A stretch of 64,000 nt of DNA from Legionella nagasakiensis. GTDB lineage: Bacteria > Pseudomonadota > Gammaproteobacteria > Legionellales > Legionellaceae. Below the pieces are notes generated by a model that was not told the DNA's origin, searched no databases, and was given only the letters and a program-made list of their open reading frames with translations. Numbering within the stretch: position 1 is the stretch's first letter; each line of letters opens with the position of its first letter. The stretch covers positions 124,001 through 188,000 of the forward strand of contig NZ_CAAAID010000002.1 in the NCBI RefSeq assembly GCF_900639915.1, read 5' to 3'. Below are positions 1-9,329 of this stretch, piece by piece. A program made the translations under genes and the position numbers.

Positions 1-2455
1 CTAACTGCAGCACGCTGACTCGATGTTTTTGCACTAACTTAATTAACTGTTTTGGGCTTGCATGGGTGTTATTAGGCGCGATAATGAGCTTGCCACCTAC
101 AAAAAGCGGCATAAAAAACTCCCAAACCGAGGCGTCAAAAGAAAAAGGGGTCTTTTGTAAAAATACATCAGACTCTTGAAAAACATAATTGTCTTGCATC
201 CAGAGCATGTGATTGCAAATCGCTTTATGTGGGATAGCAACTCCTTTGGGATTTCCTGTGGTTCCTGATGTATAAATCACATACGCTAAATCTGAAGGTT
301 TGTTGAGGCATTCCAGATTTTCTTGAAAAAACACGTTCTGATTTAAGATGGCGCTGATTTCAAGTATGGTTGTGTTGTATCCTTGTGATTTATTCCTGTT
401 GGATTCTTTATCCATGAGTAACCAGCGACATTGACTGTCCTGGATCATATAGGTAATACGATCATCGGGATAATTGGGATCTAATGGAAGATAAGCTCCT
501 CCTGATTTTAATATCCCTAAGATGCTTACGATCATTTCTAAGCTGCGGTTTAAACAAATCCCTACCAAATGATTGGGCTGTATTCCTTGATTTCTCAAAT
601 AATGAGCGAGAATATTTGCTTTTTGATTCAACTCATTGTAAGTCAATGAGTTTTCCTCAAAGACAGCAGCAATGGCATGTGGAGTTTTTAGGACTTGTTC
701 TTCAAAATAGTGATGTAAAGGTTTTCTTGTATCAAATGTAGCCTGCGTATTATTCCATCTGACTAACAGATTATTTTTTTCTTCTGGGCCTAAGACAGAT
801 AATTCGAACAATTTCTTATCAGGATTGTTAATGGCGTCGTCTAATAGAGTCAAAAGATGGCCATTCATCTGCTCCAAAAAAGCATAGGATAGGACATAAG
901 ACGAATCCTGGGCGGTATGATGAATATAAAAGCCAGAACAATCTTCAAAACAATAGAGAGTTAATGGCGTATCAGCGCAGCACATGGTGGGATGTGCTTT
1001 ATCCATAAATACGACACTCACATCCATTGCATGAACTGAGTTGCTTAATTCGGGGTAACGAATAAAGAGGTCTTTAGTAAAGGTTTTATGTTGATGTAAT
1101 CTGGCATGGATGTCAGAGACTACTTGCAAAGCCTGTCTAAATGTCATGTTACTATCAAAATGGGTAGTTAATGGCACATGATCGGACAAAAATTGACTTA
1201 ATTTAGGACTCGTTGCTCTTAATGCTTCGTGACTGAATGCTACGGATAAGTTTTTATAATTATTTAACCGATAAAAATACGCGAGGGCTGCTGTTAATAG
1301 AGCATTTTTTGCAACACTGGGCTTTTTGGAAAATTTGTTTATTTGTTTGAGCAATGTTTTAGGGATGGGGGTTGTTGGTTGGTGATTGCGTGGAGAATTG
1401 CCTAATTTAGGCAGTCGAGATAAAAAATTTGTCTTGGGAACACAATTTAAAAATTCATTAACCCAAAACTTCTCAATTTTAGGGCTGTGAGCTGGACTCT
1501 TGCCCAACTCAACAATGAAATCGCCGTTAATGGGATCCAATGGTGTATTAATTGTAAGTCCAAATCTATGAACTAAGGCATTCATTGGATGATATATTCC
1601 ATTAAGATCAGTCAATTTTAATAAAGCAATATCATTTGTTGTTGTGGCAATTTGTAAACATTCGTTGGAACTTGCCACAATTCTTCCTGGTTTTAATCCT
1701 GAGGACGTATTTAATTTTTTATGGGATTTAACGACAAAAATCTCGCCATGGATGATGATTTTTGGCGTTACAAGTTGGTTGATGTACGGACCGAAGGTTA
1801 ATGCTTTGCACAATCGATCAATCTGTTCTGCTGGCTGTTCCCATGAGATAAATCCAAAATGTTGCGGTTTGTTTTTCAATCCGTAATAGGAGCGAGCGCT
1901 TAAATTTTGTGGGGTAAGAACAATGGTACTGGCTGCTAGTTCATCAACAAGCTCACGAAAGGAGGAAACGGCATGTTCGTAGCATTTTAGGTTCAAAGTC
2001 AGTGCTGTATCTTCATCTTCTATTGGAAACGACGGTTGTTTTAAAATAGAACCTGCGTCAACGATTTCCTCCATTTTATGCCAGCTAATTGCATGGTGTG
2101 TTTCTCCATTAAGAATCGCCCAGGAAGTAGCATATAGCCCTGCATATCGAGGTAATGGTGAATTATGATAGTTGATTGCATAACAACGTGGGAGTTTTAA
2201 AATATTTGACGACAAGATTTGGCCGTTGACTATACTGAAAAGAAAATCAAAGGGTTGGTCTTTATAATGAGTCTCAAACTCTTTAATGTGGTTGATGTAA
2301 GGAATGGAATGGGTAGCACACCATAATTTAATGTGTTTTGATGGAGAGATTAACCCTAGTACTTGATGGTTTGCTGCCAATGTTATTTCTGCACATTGCA
2401 GTGTTAGATTATCATCTCCCACAATAAAGCAGCTAAATAAGTTTTTTTTAACCAC
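1..2455 (-). CDS. Non-ribosomal peptide synthetase with N-terminal formyltransferase domain (partial, 3' end beyond left edge)
   Basis: The reverse-strand frame is open from 2455 through the left edge, about 818 codons, with no stop or frameshift. The start is GTG at 2455, preceded by AGGAAG. Residues about 1-300 are a formyltransferase: the segment NYHNSPLPRYAG has the N95/H97 catalytic pair and D133 lies in VDAGSI. Then comes a region like the C-terminal half of a condensation domain (about 350-600); I see no HHxxxDG motif. From about 620 an adenylation domain begins, with the A3 motif YTSGTTGNPKG near residue 725. The order resembles initiation modules such as LgrA, where the formyltransferase formylates the first loaded amino acid; that role is inferred. 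Carrier and release domains would lie outside the window. A Sfp-type PPTase at 13353-14123 could prime the carrier. Confidence 0.85.
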   Translation of the reverse strand, partial: MVKKNLFSCFIVGDDNLTLQCAEITLAANHQVLGLISPSKHIKLWCATHSIPYINHIKEFETHYKDQPFDFLFSIVNGQILSSNILKLPRCYAINYHNSPLPRYAGLYATSWAILNGETHHAISWHKMEEIVDAGSILKQPSFPIEDEDTALTLNLKCYEHAVSSFRELVDELAASTIVLTPQNLSARSYYGLKNKPQHFGFISWEQPAEQIDRLCKALTFGPYINQLVTPKIIIHGEIFVVKSHKKLNTSSGLKPGRIVASSNECLQIATTTNDIALLKLTDLNGIYHPMNALVHRFGLTINTPLDPINGDFIVELGKSPAHSPKIEKFWVNEFLNCVPKTNFLSRLPKLGNSPRNHQPTTPIPKTLLKQINKFSKKPSVAKNALLTAALAYFYRLNNYKNLSVAFSHEALRATSPKLSQFLSDHVPLTTHFDSNMTFRQALQVVSDIHARLHQHKTFTKDLFIRYPELSNSVHAMDVSVVFMDKAHPTMCCADTPLTLYCFEDCSGFYIHHTAQDSSYVLSYAFLEQMNGHLLTLLDDAINNPDKKLFELSVLGPEEKNNLLVRWNNTQATFDTRKPLHHYFEEQVLKTPHAIAAVFEENSLTYNELNQKANILAHYLRNQGIQPNHLVGICLNRSLEMIVSILGILKSGGAYLPLDPNYPDDRITYMIQDSQCRWLLMDKESNRNKSQGYNTTILEISAILNQNVFFQENLECLNKPSDLAYVIYTSGTTGNPKGVAIPHKAICNHMLWMQDNYVFQESDVFLQKTPFSFDASVWEFFMPLFVGGKLIIAPNNTHASPKQLIKLVQKHRVSVLQL

Positions 2456-2638
2456 GAAACTTCCTGTAGATACAGAATACTCAAAAAGTGGTTTTATTGT
2501 AATTTAAATAAATCAATTTGGTCAATCTTGGTTCATTGGTTGAGTGAAGCAAATGGCCCATGCATCAAGCTGATTTAATGGAATATTTATGATTTTTCTT
2601 CTGTATTCTTTTTATGGCGCGCACTATGAAGGATGAAA

Positions 2639-3154
2639 ATGATAAGAATATTACTTTGTTTGAGTCTTTTTTTAGGCAGCAATTTACTCATTGCGAATCC
2701 ATTGTGGCACTCTGGTTCCAGCTTAACGCCATGTTTTAACATGAATGAAGTAGAACGGATTGGAAAGCAAATCAGTGAGCTCTTTGCGCATGAATTTTGC
2801 GAAGAAAAAATTGATCAAAAAAAAATTGCTTCTATTAGTCAAAATATCCTGCCAATCATCATGAATGAATCCTTTCTAGGGGTAGCTCCGCCAGAACATT
2901 GGCAGCAATTAACCGATGATATTATAAAAAACTGTCTTGAAAATAATGATCTGTGTAAAAGAGAAGCACGAAAAGAGTTTGAGACGTGTATCAAGCCTAG
3001 AATTCCTTTGATCCTGGTGCAATTTGGTCCCTGGCTTGCTGAACATTGTTCACAATTGAATAAGTCATTCATTCAACAATGGTCAAATAAGAAAGCAATC
3101 CTTGAAAAGGCAATTAATGAAAACAAAGCACAGAATAATCCAGTTTTGCCTTGA
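2639..3154 (+). CDS. Small secreted cysteine-containing protein of unknown function
   Basis: The product is about 171 residues. The start at ATG 2639 is preferred over ATG 2633 because AAGGA at 2629-2633 sits five bases before it. The N-terminus is a clear signal peptide: positively charged, then LLCLSLFLGSNLLIA, with likely cleavage near ANP. The mature part is helical and polar, with about seven cysteines, which suits a periplasmic or exported protein with disulfides. I recognise no domain. It lies between the divergent NRPS gene and the next gene on the same strand, 89 bases away, and need not be linked to either. Confidence 0.7.
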   Translation: MIRILLCLSLFLGSNLLIANPLWHSGSSLTPCFNMNEVERIGKQISELFAHEFCEEKIDQKKIASISQNILPIIMNESFLGVAPPEHWQQLTDDIIKNCLENNDLCKREARKEFETCIKPRIPLILVQFGPWLAEHCSQLNKSFIQQWSNKKAILEKAINENKAQNNPVLP

Positions 3155-3243
3155 TATTTGCCGTTAACTCAGAAGTCTAAAAAATACGTTATAGAGTACT
3201 TACAGCTGTATTTTTTCTTCCTCTTTCATCTGTCAGACAGCTT

Positions 3244-5577
3244 ATGCCTGAATACAATTGGAAGATCTTTCTTCAAGTATTGTCCCGCACAGAGTTTGTG
3301 ATTTTTTTATTGGTTTTTGTTAACTTTTTGTTAATAATCACTTGTTATAATGCAAAAATTGTCCTTTTAAGTGATTTTTTAATCATGCTGAATATAAAAA
3401 GAATGGATGATGCCCGTCTTATATGGCATAAATTTAATTTAAAATATAAAGATTTATCTCCTGGTATTAGTCTTGAACGACAGGCTCTCTACACCAAGAA
3501 AGACGTATCCACTGATTTTTTACGTGACGTTTCAGCCAGAGAAACTGAATACACCGAGGCTGCGCAACGATTGCAAGCTTTTTGGAAAAGGTTGAGAAGC
3601 AAAGACACGTTAATCCAAGTGAACCCTAAGGGTAATCACAGTGGAGATTTCCACCATTTACTGAATTACCACCCCAAGAAAAATAATGGGATTAAAAAAT
3701 CAATCAACAAGCGTAAGCTGGATGCGCTTTCGATGGCCATTGATGCAGGAAACTGGGGAGATGTTATTTTCAAGGATGCAACATTGCCTCAGCTTGCCTT
3801 GTCGTTGTTTGGTTCCGGAAAAATCAGCCAACAGCAGATTTATACCATTTTAGAGCGTCATCAAACCCTAAAAGACTATCCTTTAATGGCGGATTTTGAA
3901 ATTTTAAATCCGGATGGCTCATTTAGTCATGCCGCAAAAGAATTACTTCTGCCTCGACTTAGGCAACGTTCTTATGTAAATGGTTTGTCCTCTGCGCAAT
4001 TGGAAGAATTTCGTTTAATGATTGCTGCATTGCCCAAGTCTGAACAATACTTTTACGTCACTGAAAAAGGGAAACTTAAAGAGCATAGAGAGTATCGCCA
4101 GTTAGGTAATACTCTGACCCAGCTGGATGGGATTTTGAATGCTGGAGGCGCACTTTTTCATTTATCCGCGGGAGCTCGTGATGCTTTTGGGTTGGCAACG
4201 TTTGGTTTAAAAGAATACGTAAGACCCATGCCGCGGTTGGGTCAGCAAATGCTGGCTGATATTGAACACGGTGTGGCACATCGAGCAAGATACGCTGCCT
4301 TGAATTATCCAGACACAAAACCCTATGAAAACATTCATAATTATGAAGGGGTTAATGATCTGGAAGCCACCAGCCATGATGTTTATCATGGAAATGTCAT
4401 GTCAACCATCCCTGAAAATTTTCTTAAGGCATTAAAACGGTTTGTGGACATATCCAGAACTCACACGGGTTGTCAATGGTCAAAAGAAATTTGGGATTGG
4501 GTGGATAACGATTATATTTATTTTTTTCATCGATATGGTCGCACGCCAAACACCGATGATATTGGTCGGTCAACTGAGCTTTTATGCGACATGTTGGCGT
4601 ATGGTAACGGTACGACAGTTCGGAGCGTAAGCGCAGGCGGTTCATTGCTGAGAAGAGGTAGGCCTACTCCGCTCGGTATTTTGATCTTCCTTGACATGAT
4701 TAAAAATCGTCTCGATTGGTTTGAATTAAATATCAATCCGGATCGATTAACCGGTCGTTTTGGATTTTATTATTCGCTTATCGACAAATTGTACGACGAC
4801 TATCTGAAAGATGAAGAAGATGTTCGGATACAAGTCTTGAAAATTCAAGCTTATCTGGAGCTGCGGGATCAAGATCAGGTGCAATCTTTTAAAGCCGTGA
4901 ATGAAATTATTGACGCTGAAAAACAAACTCTTTTAAGCAAGCTTGAGTTTAAGAAAAGGCCGAAAGCCGATGTGGATAAATTAAGCAATACCATTGAATT
5001 TAGGCTGGATAATGAACTGATTAAAATAAGCAGCTTACGAGAGATGGTAAAAAACCATTATCGCCATACTCACAAGGATACTTCACCTACCGCCGAAGGA
5101 TATTATGCAAAAGCGATTCTTGAACTGGGCTATGAAAGGGTACCACAGGCTTCGGTCTATGCTCATTTAAGACAACAAGGTGCAACCGATCGTCATGCAC
5201 AGTTTTTAGTAAAACCGACGTTGTCTAATTGGATGGCTGATAATCCATGGAAGGTAGTATTATGGTCGCTAACTCTGGTTGCAATTCCTTTTCTATTCAT
5301 TTACGGTGCCATTCAGGTTTATTACGCTCAACAAAACTACGTTAATTTGAGCAAAAAAGTTACTCCTGTGGTAAGTCCTGCTCAAAGTGAAAGGGCTGGA
5401 GAGGAAGAGAGAGAGGCTGAGATATCCGGCGTGCAGTTAGGGGCATGGCGGAAAAATACACCCTCTAAGGGAGCGCTGGTACATGGCTCAACATTTCAGC
5501 AAGTTTTAGGGGAGAGGCCTGAACCACTGCCGGTGCATGCATCGTCCATAAGCCTGGGTGGAACAGCTAGCCAATAA
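3244..5577 (+). CDS. Large membrane-anchored orphan protein, possible Dot/Icm effector
   Basis: This is a 777-residue protein that I do not recognise. It has a hydrophobic segment at about 17-37 (VIFLLVFVNFLLIITC), perhaps a second just after it, a long soluble helical middle, and a strong membrane segment near residue 690 (VVLWSLTLVAIPFLFIYG). A tail of about 75 residues follows, with an acidic GEEEREAE patch. The middle is rich in charged residues and carries no motif I can name. Membrane segments at both ends and an orphan status resemble either an envelope-associated secretion-system partner or a membrane-inserting effector; neither is shown. There is no strong ribosome binding site before ATG 3244. 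The gene stands alone, 91 bases upstream of an amino-acid-binding protein gene. Confidence 0.75.
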   Translation: MPEYNWKIFLQVLSRTEFVIFLLVFVNFLLIITCYNAKIVLLSDFLIMLNIKRMDDARLIWHKFNLKYKDLSPGISLERQALYTKKDVSTDFLRDVSARETEYTEAAQRLQAFWKRLRSKDTLIQVNPKGNHSGDFHHLLNYHPKKNNGIKKSINKRKLDALSMAIDAGNWGDVIFKDATLPQLALSLFGSGKISQQQIYTILERHQTLKDYPLMADFEILNPDGSFSHAAKELLLPRLRQRSYVNGLSSAQLEEFRLMIAALPKSEQYFYVTEKGKLKEHREYRQLGNTLTQLDGILNAGGALFHLSAGARDAFGLATFGLKEYVRPMPRLGQQMLADIEHGVAHRARYAALNYPDTKPYENIHNYEGVNDLEATSHDVYHGNVMSTIPENFLKALKRFVDISRTHTGCQWSKEIWDWVDNDYIYFFHRYGRTPNTDDIGRSTELLCDMLAYGNGTTVRSVSAGGSLLRRGRPTPLGILIFLDMIKNRLDWFELNINPDRLTGRFGFYYSLIDKLYDDYLKDEEDVRIQVLKIQAYLELRDQDQVQSFKAVNEIIDAEKQTLLSKLEFKKRPKADVDKLSNTIEFRLDNELIKISSLREMVKNHYRHTHKDTSPTAEGYYAKAILELGYERVPQASVYAHLRQQGATDRHAQFLVKPTLSNWMADNPWKVVLWSLTLVAIPFLFIYGAIQVYYAQQNYVNLSKKVTPVVSPAQSERAGEEEREAEISGVQLGAWRKNTPSKGALVHGSTFQQVLGERPEPLPVHASSISLGGTASQ

Positions 5578-5668
5578 TTATGTTATTCTAAATAGTCATA
5601 ATCAGTTAAATTTACAGACGGTAAGTTACCCTATGTTTGTAAGTTACAAAGTAGCATAGAGGATTATA

Positions 5669-6403
5669 ATGAAAAAATGGATTTTTGCATGTTGTTGTCT
5701 GGTATCCATGCTGTCTTACGGAGCACCACTGCTCATCGGGACATTGTCTGATAATCCTCCTTTTGAGGAGGAGTCTTATAAAAAAAACAATCAGAATAAT
5801 TATTTTGGTTTTGATATTGCGATCATGACTGAGATTTGTACCCACATCCAATCTCAATGTGATTTCAAGTCCTTTGACTTTCATCAGTTTCCTAATCTAA
5901 TTAATAGTGGAAAAATAGATCTTGGCATTGCGATGATTATTATAACGCCAGAAAGAGAAAAGCAATTTGCCATTAGTCTTCCTTATCTAGATAGTTACCA
6001 GCAATTTATGACACTTGCTCATTCAAACTATCGCTCCATTGGGGAATTAACTGGAAAGCGCATTGGCGTTTATAAAGGATCTCCGACAAAAGCATGGGCG
6101 CTTAATTTTTTTAAAGGTCAGATAAAAATAGTGTCTTATCCTCACTCAACAGCGCTTTTGAATGCTTTGGATAAAAAGGAAGTGGATGCAATTATTACTG
6201 GACATTATTCCGCAGTTTTTTGGCAAGGCAATGCTGGCGGTAAATATAAATTCATTGGCGGAAAAACTCCAATAGGTGAGGGTTACGGTATTATTGCGAA
6301 ACCAGGGCAGCGAGCGCTCATTAATAAAATTAATAGAGCATTATTAGAAATGGAAAATGATGGAACTTACCTGAAAATTTATACTCGATATTTCAGTAAT
6401 TGA
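5669..6403 (+). CDS. Periplasmic amino-acid-binding protein (SBP_bac_3 family)
   Basis: The 244-residue product has a signal peptide (KKWIFACCCLVSMLSYGAP) and the layout of solute-binding family 3. The N-terminal lobe starts LLIGTLSDNPPFEE, FGFDIAIMTEIC follows, and the family signature IDLGIAMIIITPEREKQFAIS is spread over about residues 90-110. The second lobe carries LTGKRIGVYKGSPTKAW and the hinge return near EVDAIITG. Such proteins bind polar amino acids such as arginine or glutamine for an ABC importer. No permease or ATPase gene lies beside it here, so it may serve a remote transporter or act as a sensor. A GAGG ribosome binding site precedes ATG 5669. The ligand cannot be told from sequence. 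Confidence 0.85.
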   Translation: MKKWIFACCCLVSMLSYGAPLLIGTLSDNPPFEEESYKKNNQNNYFGFDIAIMTEICTHIQSQCDFKSFDFHQFPNLINSGKIDLGIAMIIITPEREKQFAISLPYLDSYQQFMTLAHSNYRSIGELTGKRIGVYKGSPTKAWALNFFKGQIKIVSYPHSTALLNALDKKEVDAIITGHYSAVFWQGNAGGKYKFIGGKTPIGEGYGIIAKPGQRALINKINRALLEMENDGTYLKIYTRYFSN

Positions 6404-6510
6404 TTTCTAAATAGGTAAATACAAGCCTATTGTAAGAGACTTCCTCAAGTGGACCGGTGTTTAATTATAATAGTTTATTGTGCATCCAGGATTTTATTAA
6501 TTTATTTCTT

Positions 6511-6537
6511 AGGGGCGATTTATAATAAATCGCCCCT
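6511..6537. terminator. Perfect 12-bp hairpin between convergent genes
   Basis: The arms 6511-6522 (AGGGGCGATTTA) and 6526-6537 pair perfectly around a three-base loop. It lies between the + strand binding-protein gene and the - strand Xre gene. Neither side has a strong U-run, so it is a likely but not textbook bidirectional terminator. Confidence 0.6.
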
Positions 6538-6547
6538 AACTTAATCA

Positions 6548-6784
6548 TTAAGCGCTTTCATATAAAGGCATGCTGCCTTCTTCTTGATACTCAAGAATAT
6601 CACCAGGCTGACACTTTAAATGGGTGCAAATCGCATCCAATGTCGCAAAACGCACGGCTTTTGCTTTACCATTTTTTAAAATGGATAAATTAGCTTCCGT
6701 GATACCAATGGCTTCCGCTAACTCTTTTGAGCGACATTTGCGCTTTGCCATCATGACATCCAAATTAACAATAATGGGCATCAT
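6548..6784 (-). CDS. Small Xre/Cro-type transcriptional regulator (YozG-like)
   Basis: The 78-residue protein is almost entirely one helix-turn-helix domain. The residues KSKELAEAIGITEANLSILKNG are spread over about 19-40 (written here with the first K approximate), followed by RFATLDAICTHLKCQPGDILEY, the usual end of this family. It starts at the MM pair (6784 or 6781) after GGAG. It lies 8 bases downstream of the DUF2975 membrane protein gene, and the two are surely co-transcribed. In this family the small Xre protein is normally paired with a DUF2975 membrane partner; autoregulation is the likely function but is inferred. Confidence 0.85.
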   Translation of the reverse strand: MMPIIVNLDVMMAKRKCRSKELAEAIGITEANLSILKNGKAKAVRFATLDAICTHLKCQPGDILEYQEEGSMPLYESA

Positions 6785-6792
6785 TCATCTCC

Positions 6793-7335
6793 TTAGATTG
6801 TTAATTGGGCATCGGATTGCAGCTGTTGAGCCTCTTTGATAATCCATGAGGCGACTAGAATAATAAAGGCGGTAATAAGCGTTGACAGATTCGTTGATCC
6901 TAAAGAAATACTGACCATACGTTCTCCAATGGGGTTATTAAAGGTGAGGCTTAATGTAATAAGTGGTTGATAGATTAATTGGATGAGTTCACCAATTATC
7001 ATGTAAATACTAATGTTTTTAATTAGAATAATATTTTTTTCTTCAAATAAATAACCCTGCCCATACAGATGAAATAAGCTGGCTAATTGACGACAAATTA
7101 AAACGGTGATGGATAATGGCAGGGCTTCGATGGCTAAGATAAGCAAACGATGAAGGAGAGAAAAATGATCTAAATCCTCAAGGTGATTTGGCAAGGTAAG
7201 ATGCATCCATGCTCCTAATTTCACCATGCCTTGCAAGTTAAATAAAACAAGATAGGCAGTTACTAGAGGAATAGCCCAGCAAAGAGTACGAAAGAAAAGA
7301 AAAAGCAGGTGGCTCGTGAATTTTATTTTTTGCAT
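6793..7335 (-). CDS. DUF2975-type four-helix membrane protein
   Basis: The 180-residue protein has four predicted membrane helices, at about 10-32, 62-85, 105-130 and 152-170, with a conserved-looking loop LYGQGYLFEEKNIILIKN between helices two and three. This layout matches the DUF2975 family, whose members are found next to a small Xre regulator, as here. AAGGAA precedes ATG 7335. It is probably the membrane half of a two-gene regulatory pair; the signal is unknown. Confidence 0.8.
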   Translation of the reverse strand: MQKIKFTSHLLFLFFRTLCWAIPLVTAYLVLFNLQGMVKLGAWMHLTLPNHLEDLDHFSLLHRLLILAIEALPLSITVLICRQLASLFHLYGQGYLFEEKNIILIKNISIYMIIGELIQLIYQPLITLSLTFNNPIGERMVSISLGSTNLSTLITAFIILVASWIIKEAQQLQSDAQLTI

Positions 7336-7473
7336 GATAATTCCTTAGAATGATAAAAAATCGTATTATAATAAAAAATTATCGTTTTTCAATAAAAAAT
7401 TATAGTTTTAAATGTTAAGATTGCATAAAACCCCAAGCCAGGCAGGAAGGAAAAATAAGGAAGGCATTGCCTG

Positions 7474-7950
7474 CTATGAACTCTTAATCCCAATATAAAG
7501 CGCAAAATCTTTTGTACCACGGTATACTTCAAAATCAGCGTTAAAATTTCGCTGATGTGCATTTTGTGATGCAAAATAATTCCAAACATATTGCCAGGTT
7601 TCAACCACAGCTTGAGGAACCACGCTGTTATTTTCAAAGACAAGGTAATAACCTGATGGAATATGGATGGTACTCCATTCAGTGCTTTCTTTTTCTTTAT
7701 CTACGGTGACTCCGGCAGTCACTGTATAATATCCAGTTGCATCGGATTCGTAGTCAGAATACACCCCAAAAATCGGTGAATGAGGCACGCGATTAATCAC
7801 CTTATCGGCAATATTTTTTGAGGAAAACTCTTCCCACAGCGTTGGTAATTTGGCTGTTTTTTGATTAAATTCGTCACGGTTTATGGTTCTTACGCTTAAA
7901 CCCATGACGGTAAAGCCGTTAATATGCGTTACTTTTGGTGTTATAGGCAT
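7474..7950 (-). CDS. GyrI-like / AraC effector-binding domain protein
   Basis: The 158-residue protein is a stand-alone small-molecule-binding domain of the GyrI/BmrR type. Marks are GFTVMGLSVRT at the N-terminus, the middle segment HSPIFGVYSDYESDATGYYTVTAG, then IPSGYYLVFE and VVETWQYVWNYF at the end. No DNA-binding part is present. Such proteins bind drugs or peptides, or relay ligand sensing to a partner. AGGAG precedes ATG 7950. It sits near VOC and YafY genes on the same strand, 104 bases from the VOC gene, which suggests a small xenobiotic-response cluster. Confidence 0.8.
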   Translation of the reverse strand: MPITPKVTHINGFTVMGLSVRTINRDEFNQKTAKLPTLWEEFSSKNIADKVINRVPHSPIFGVYSDYESDATGYYTVTAGVTVDKEKESTEWSTIHIPSGYYLVFENNSVVPQAVVETWQYVWNYFASQNAHQRNFNADFEVYRGTKDFALYIGIKSS

Positions 7951-8054
7951 GGGATAACTCCTTTCGCTTTAATTCGTTATATGGCACCTAAGTCATCAAG
8001 TATACGTGTTATGAATGCTTTGCTTCATAGATGCCATTGGCAGTCAATCTTTCA

Positions 8055-8426
8055 TTATGATTGGTTTAGAGAGTACACTCGCAATCGATGCCCATCTGGG
8101 TCAAGCGCCACAAAGGTGTAGCCAAAATCCATTTTAGTGGGCGATTGGGTGATGGTTAATTTCTTGTGTTTCCAGCGGGTATAAAGTTCGTCAACCACGC
8201 TGGTATGGTCAACGGAAAAGGCTAGCTCTCCTCCACCGCCTGTCATATCTGCCATCGGTTCAACGGTATGTTTGGACCATAAACCCAGCTTAATGCCATT
8301 TCCCAAGACAAATAAGGCAAATGTAGGTGATGACTCGCTTGGTTGTTGGTCTAATAAGTTGGCGTAGAATGCTGCACTGATGGCTGGGGAATCCACATAA
8401 AGAATGATTGTATTAGGGTAAATCAT
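8055..8426 (-). CDS. VOC family (glyoxalase / bleomycin-resistance fold) protein
   Basis: The 123-residue protein has the paired beta-alpha-beta-beta-beta modules of the vicinal-oxygen-chelate fold. It starts with TIILYVDSPAISAAFYANLLDQQP and ends with GYTFVALDPDGHRLRVY, the typical closing strand. It is close to proteins annotated as VOC or phenazine-resistance-like. GGAG sits eight bases before ATG 8426. A metal-dependent enzyme or a drug-binding protein are both possible; the substrate is unknown. Confidence 0.85.
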   Translation of the reverse strand: MIYPNTIILYVDSPAISAAFYANLLDQQPSESSPTFALFVLGNGIKLGLWSKHTVEPMADMTGGGGELAFSVDHTSVVDELYTRWKHKKLTITQSPTKMDFGYTFVALDPDGHRLRVYSLNQS

Positions 8427-8605
8427 TATATTTCTCCAATAGTTTTAAGAGCAAGGGTAAACGCATGCTACCCATTGTTTCGCAAAAACCAGGTCATTTG
8501 AATGATAGGCTGGTCTCCTTTGCTATCTATTCCAATGGTTTGGTTTCTGCGAATAAAATAAAGCTTAAAAGATGAGACTGACAGTTTCTGTCAGTGGTCG
8601 TAAGA

Positions 8606-9298
8606 CTATGGTTGTTCCTGGATGGAATGAATGGCTCGCCACTGCTTTAACAATTTTTGACGATGGTGTGGGTAACGGGTTTCTATTAATGTGAGTTGAG
8701 TGATTCTATCGGTACGAAAATGGCGAAAATCCTGCCGCAATTCACACCAGGCGATCATAATACGCACATGATCAAAAAAACCCAGTGCCAAAGGCCAAAT
8801 GAGTCGCTGTGATGCGTTATGATTCAGATCCGTATAAGTCATGTCAAGTTTTTGTTCTTTGCGAATGGCTTGTCGAATCAGGGCAAGCTCATCATCACCA
8901 GCGGCAATGACTTGCCCAGGACCAATTAAAAGCCCAGAAGCTTCGAGTTGATTGCGAAGATGCAGAGGAAGAACGGCGGCAATTTTGGCTAAAGCATTTG
9001 AAGCTGAAATCTTTAATTGACTGTCCGCTTTCTTGGCTACCCAGCGTGAACCAAGCACGAGCGCTTCAATTTCCTCTTCCAGAAACATGAGAGGCGGAAG
9101 CATAAAACCGGGACGCAGAATATAGCCAATCCCTGGTTCGCCTTCTATTTGTGCTCCTTGAGCTTGTAAGCTGGCTATATCACGATAAAGCGTGCGCAGA
9201 CTAATCCCCAATTCATGAGCTAATGTTGCGCCACTAACAGGATAACGGTGCCTGCGTAATAATTGGATTAAATCAAAAAGACGTTCGGCGCGAGACAA
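8606..9298 (-). CDS. YafY-type transcriptional regulator (HTH_11 plus WYL domain)
   Basis: The 230-residue protein has an N-terminal winged helix (RRHRYPVSGATLAHELGISLRTLYRDI, about residues 15-41) and a C-terminal WYL-type sensing domain (about 140-210, with LIWPLALGFFDHVRIMIAWCELR). Proteins of this family often sit next to VOC genes and control them in response to small ligands or nucleic acids. The start appears to be TTG at 9298 with GGAA eight bases before. It reads toward the VOC gene 179 bases downstream; the gap has no gene. Confidence 0.88.
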   Translation of the reverse strand: MSRAERLFDLIQLLRRHRYPVSGATLAHELGISLRTLYRDIASLQAQGAQIEGEPGIGYILRPGFMLPPLMFLEEEIEALVLGSRWVAKKADSQLKISASNALAKIAAVLPLHLRNQLEASGLLIGPGQVIAAGDDELALIRQAIRKEQKLDMTYTDLNHNASQRLIWPLALGFFDHVRIMIAWCELRQDFRHFRTDRITQLTLIETRYPHHRQKLLKQWRAIHSIQEQP

Positions 9299-9329
9299 AT
9301 TAACAATTCCTATTCACAGATTGGCCGGT

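Noticed and set aside
484-1886. Short + strand open frames within 1-2455
   Set aside because: They lie inside the long reverse-strand NRPS frame, which has clear domain motifs; these are shadows.
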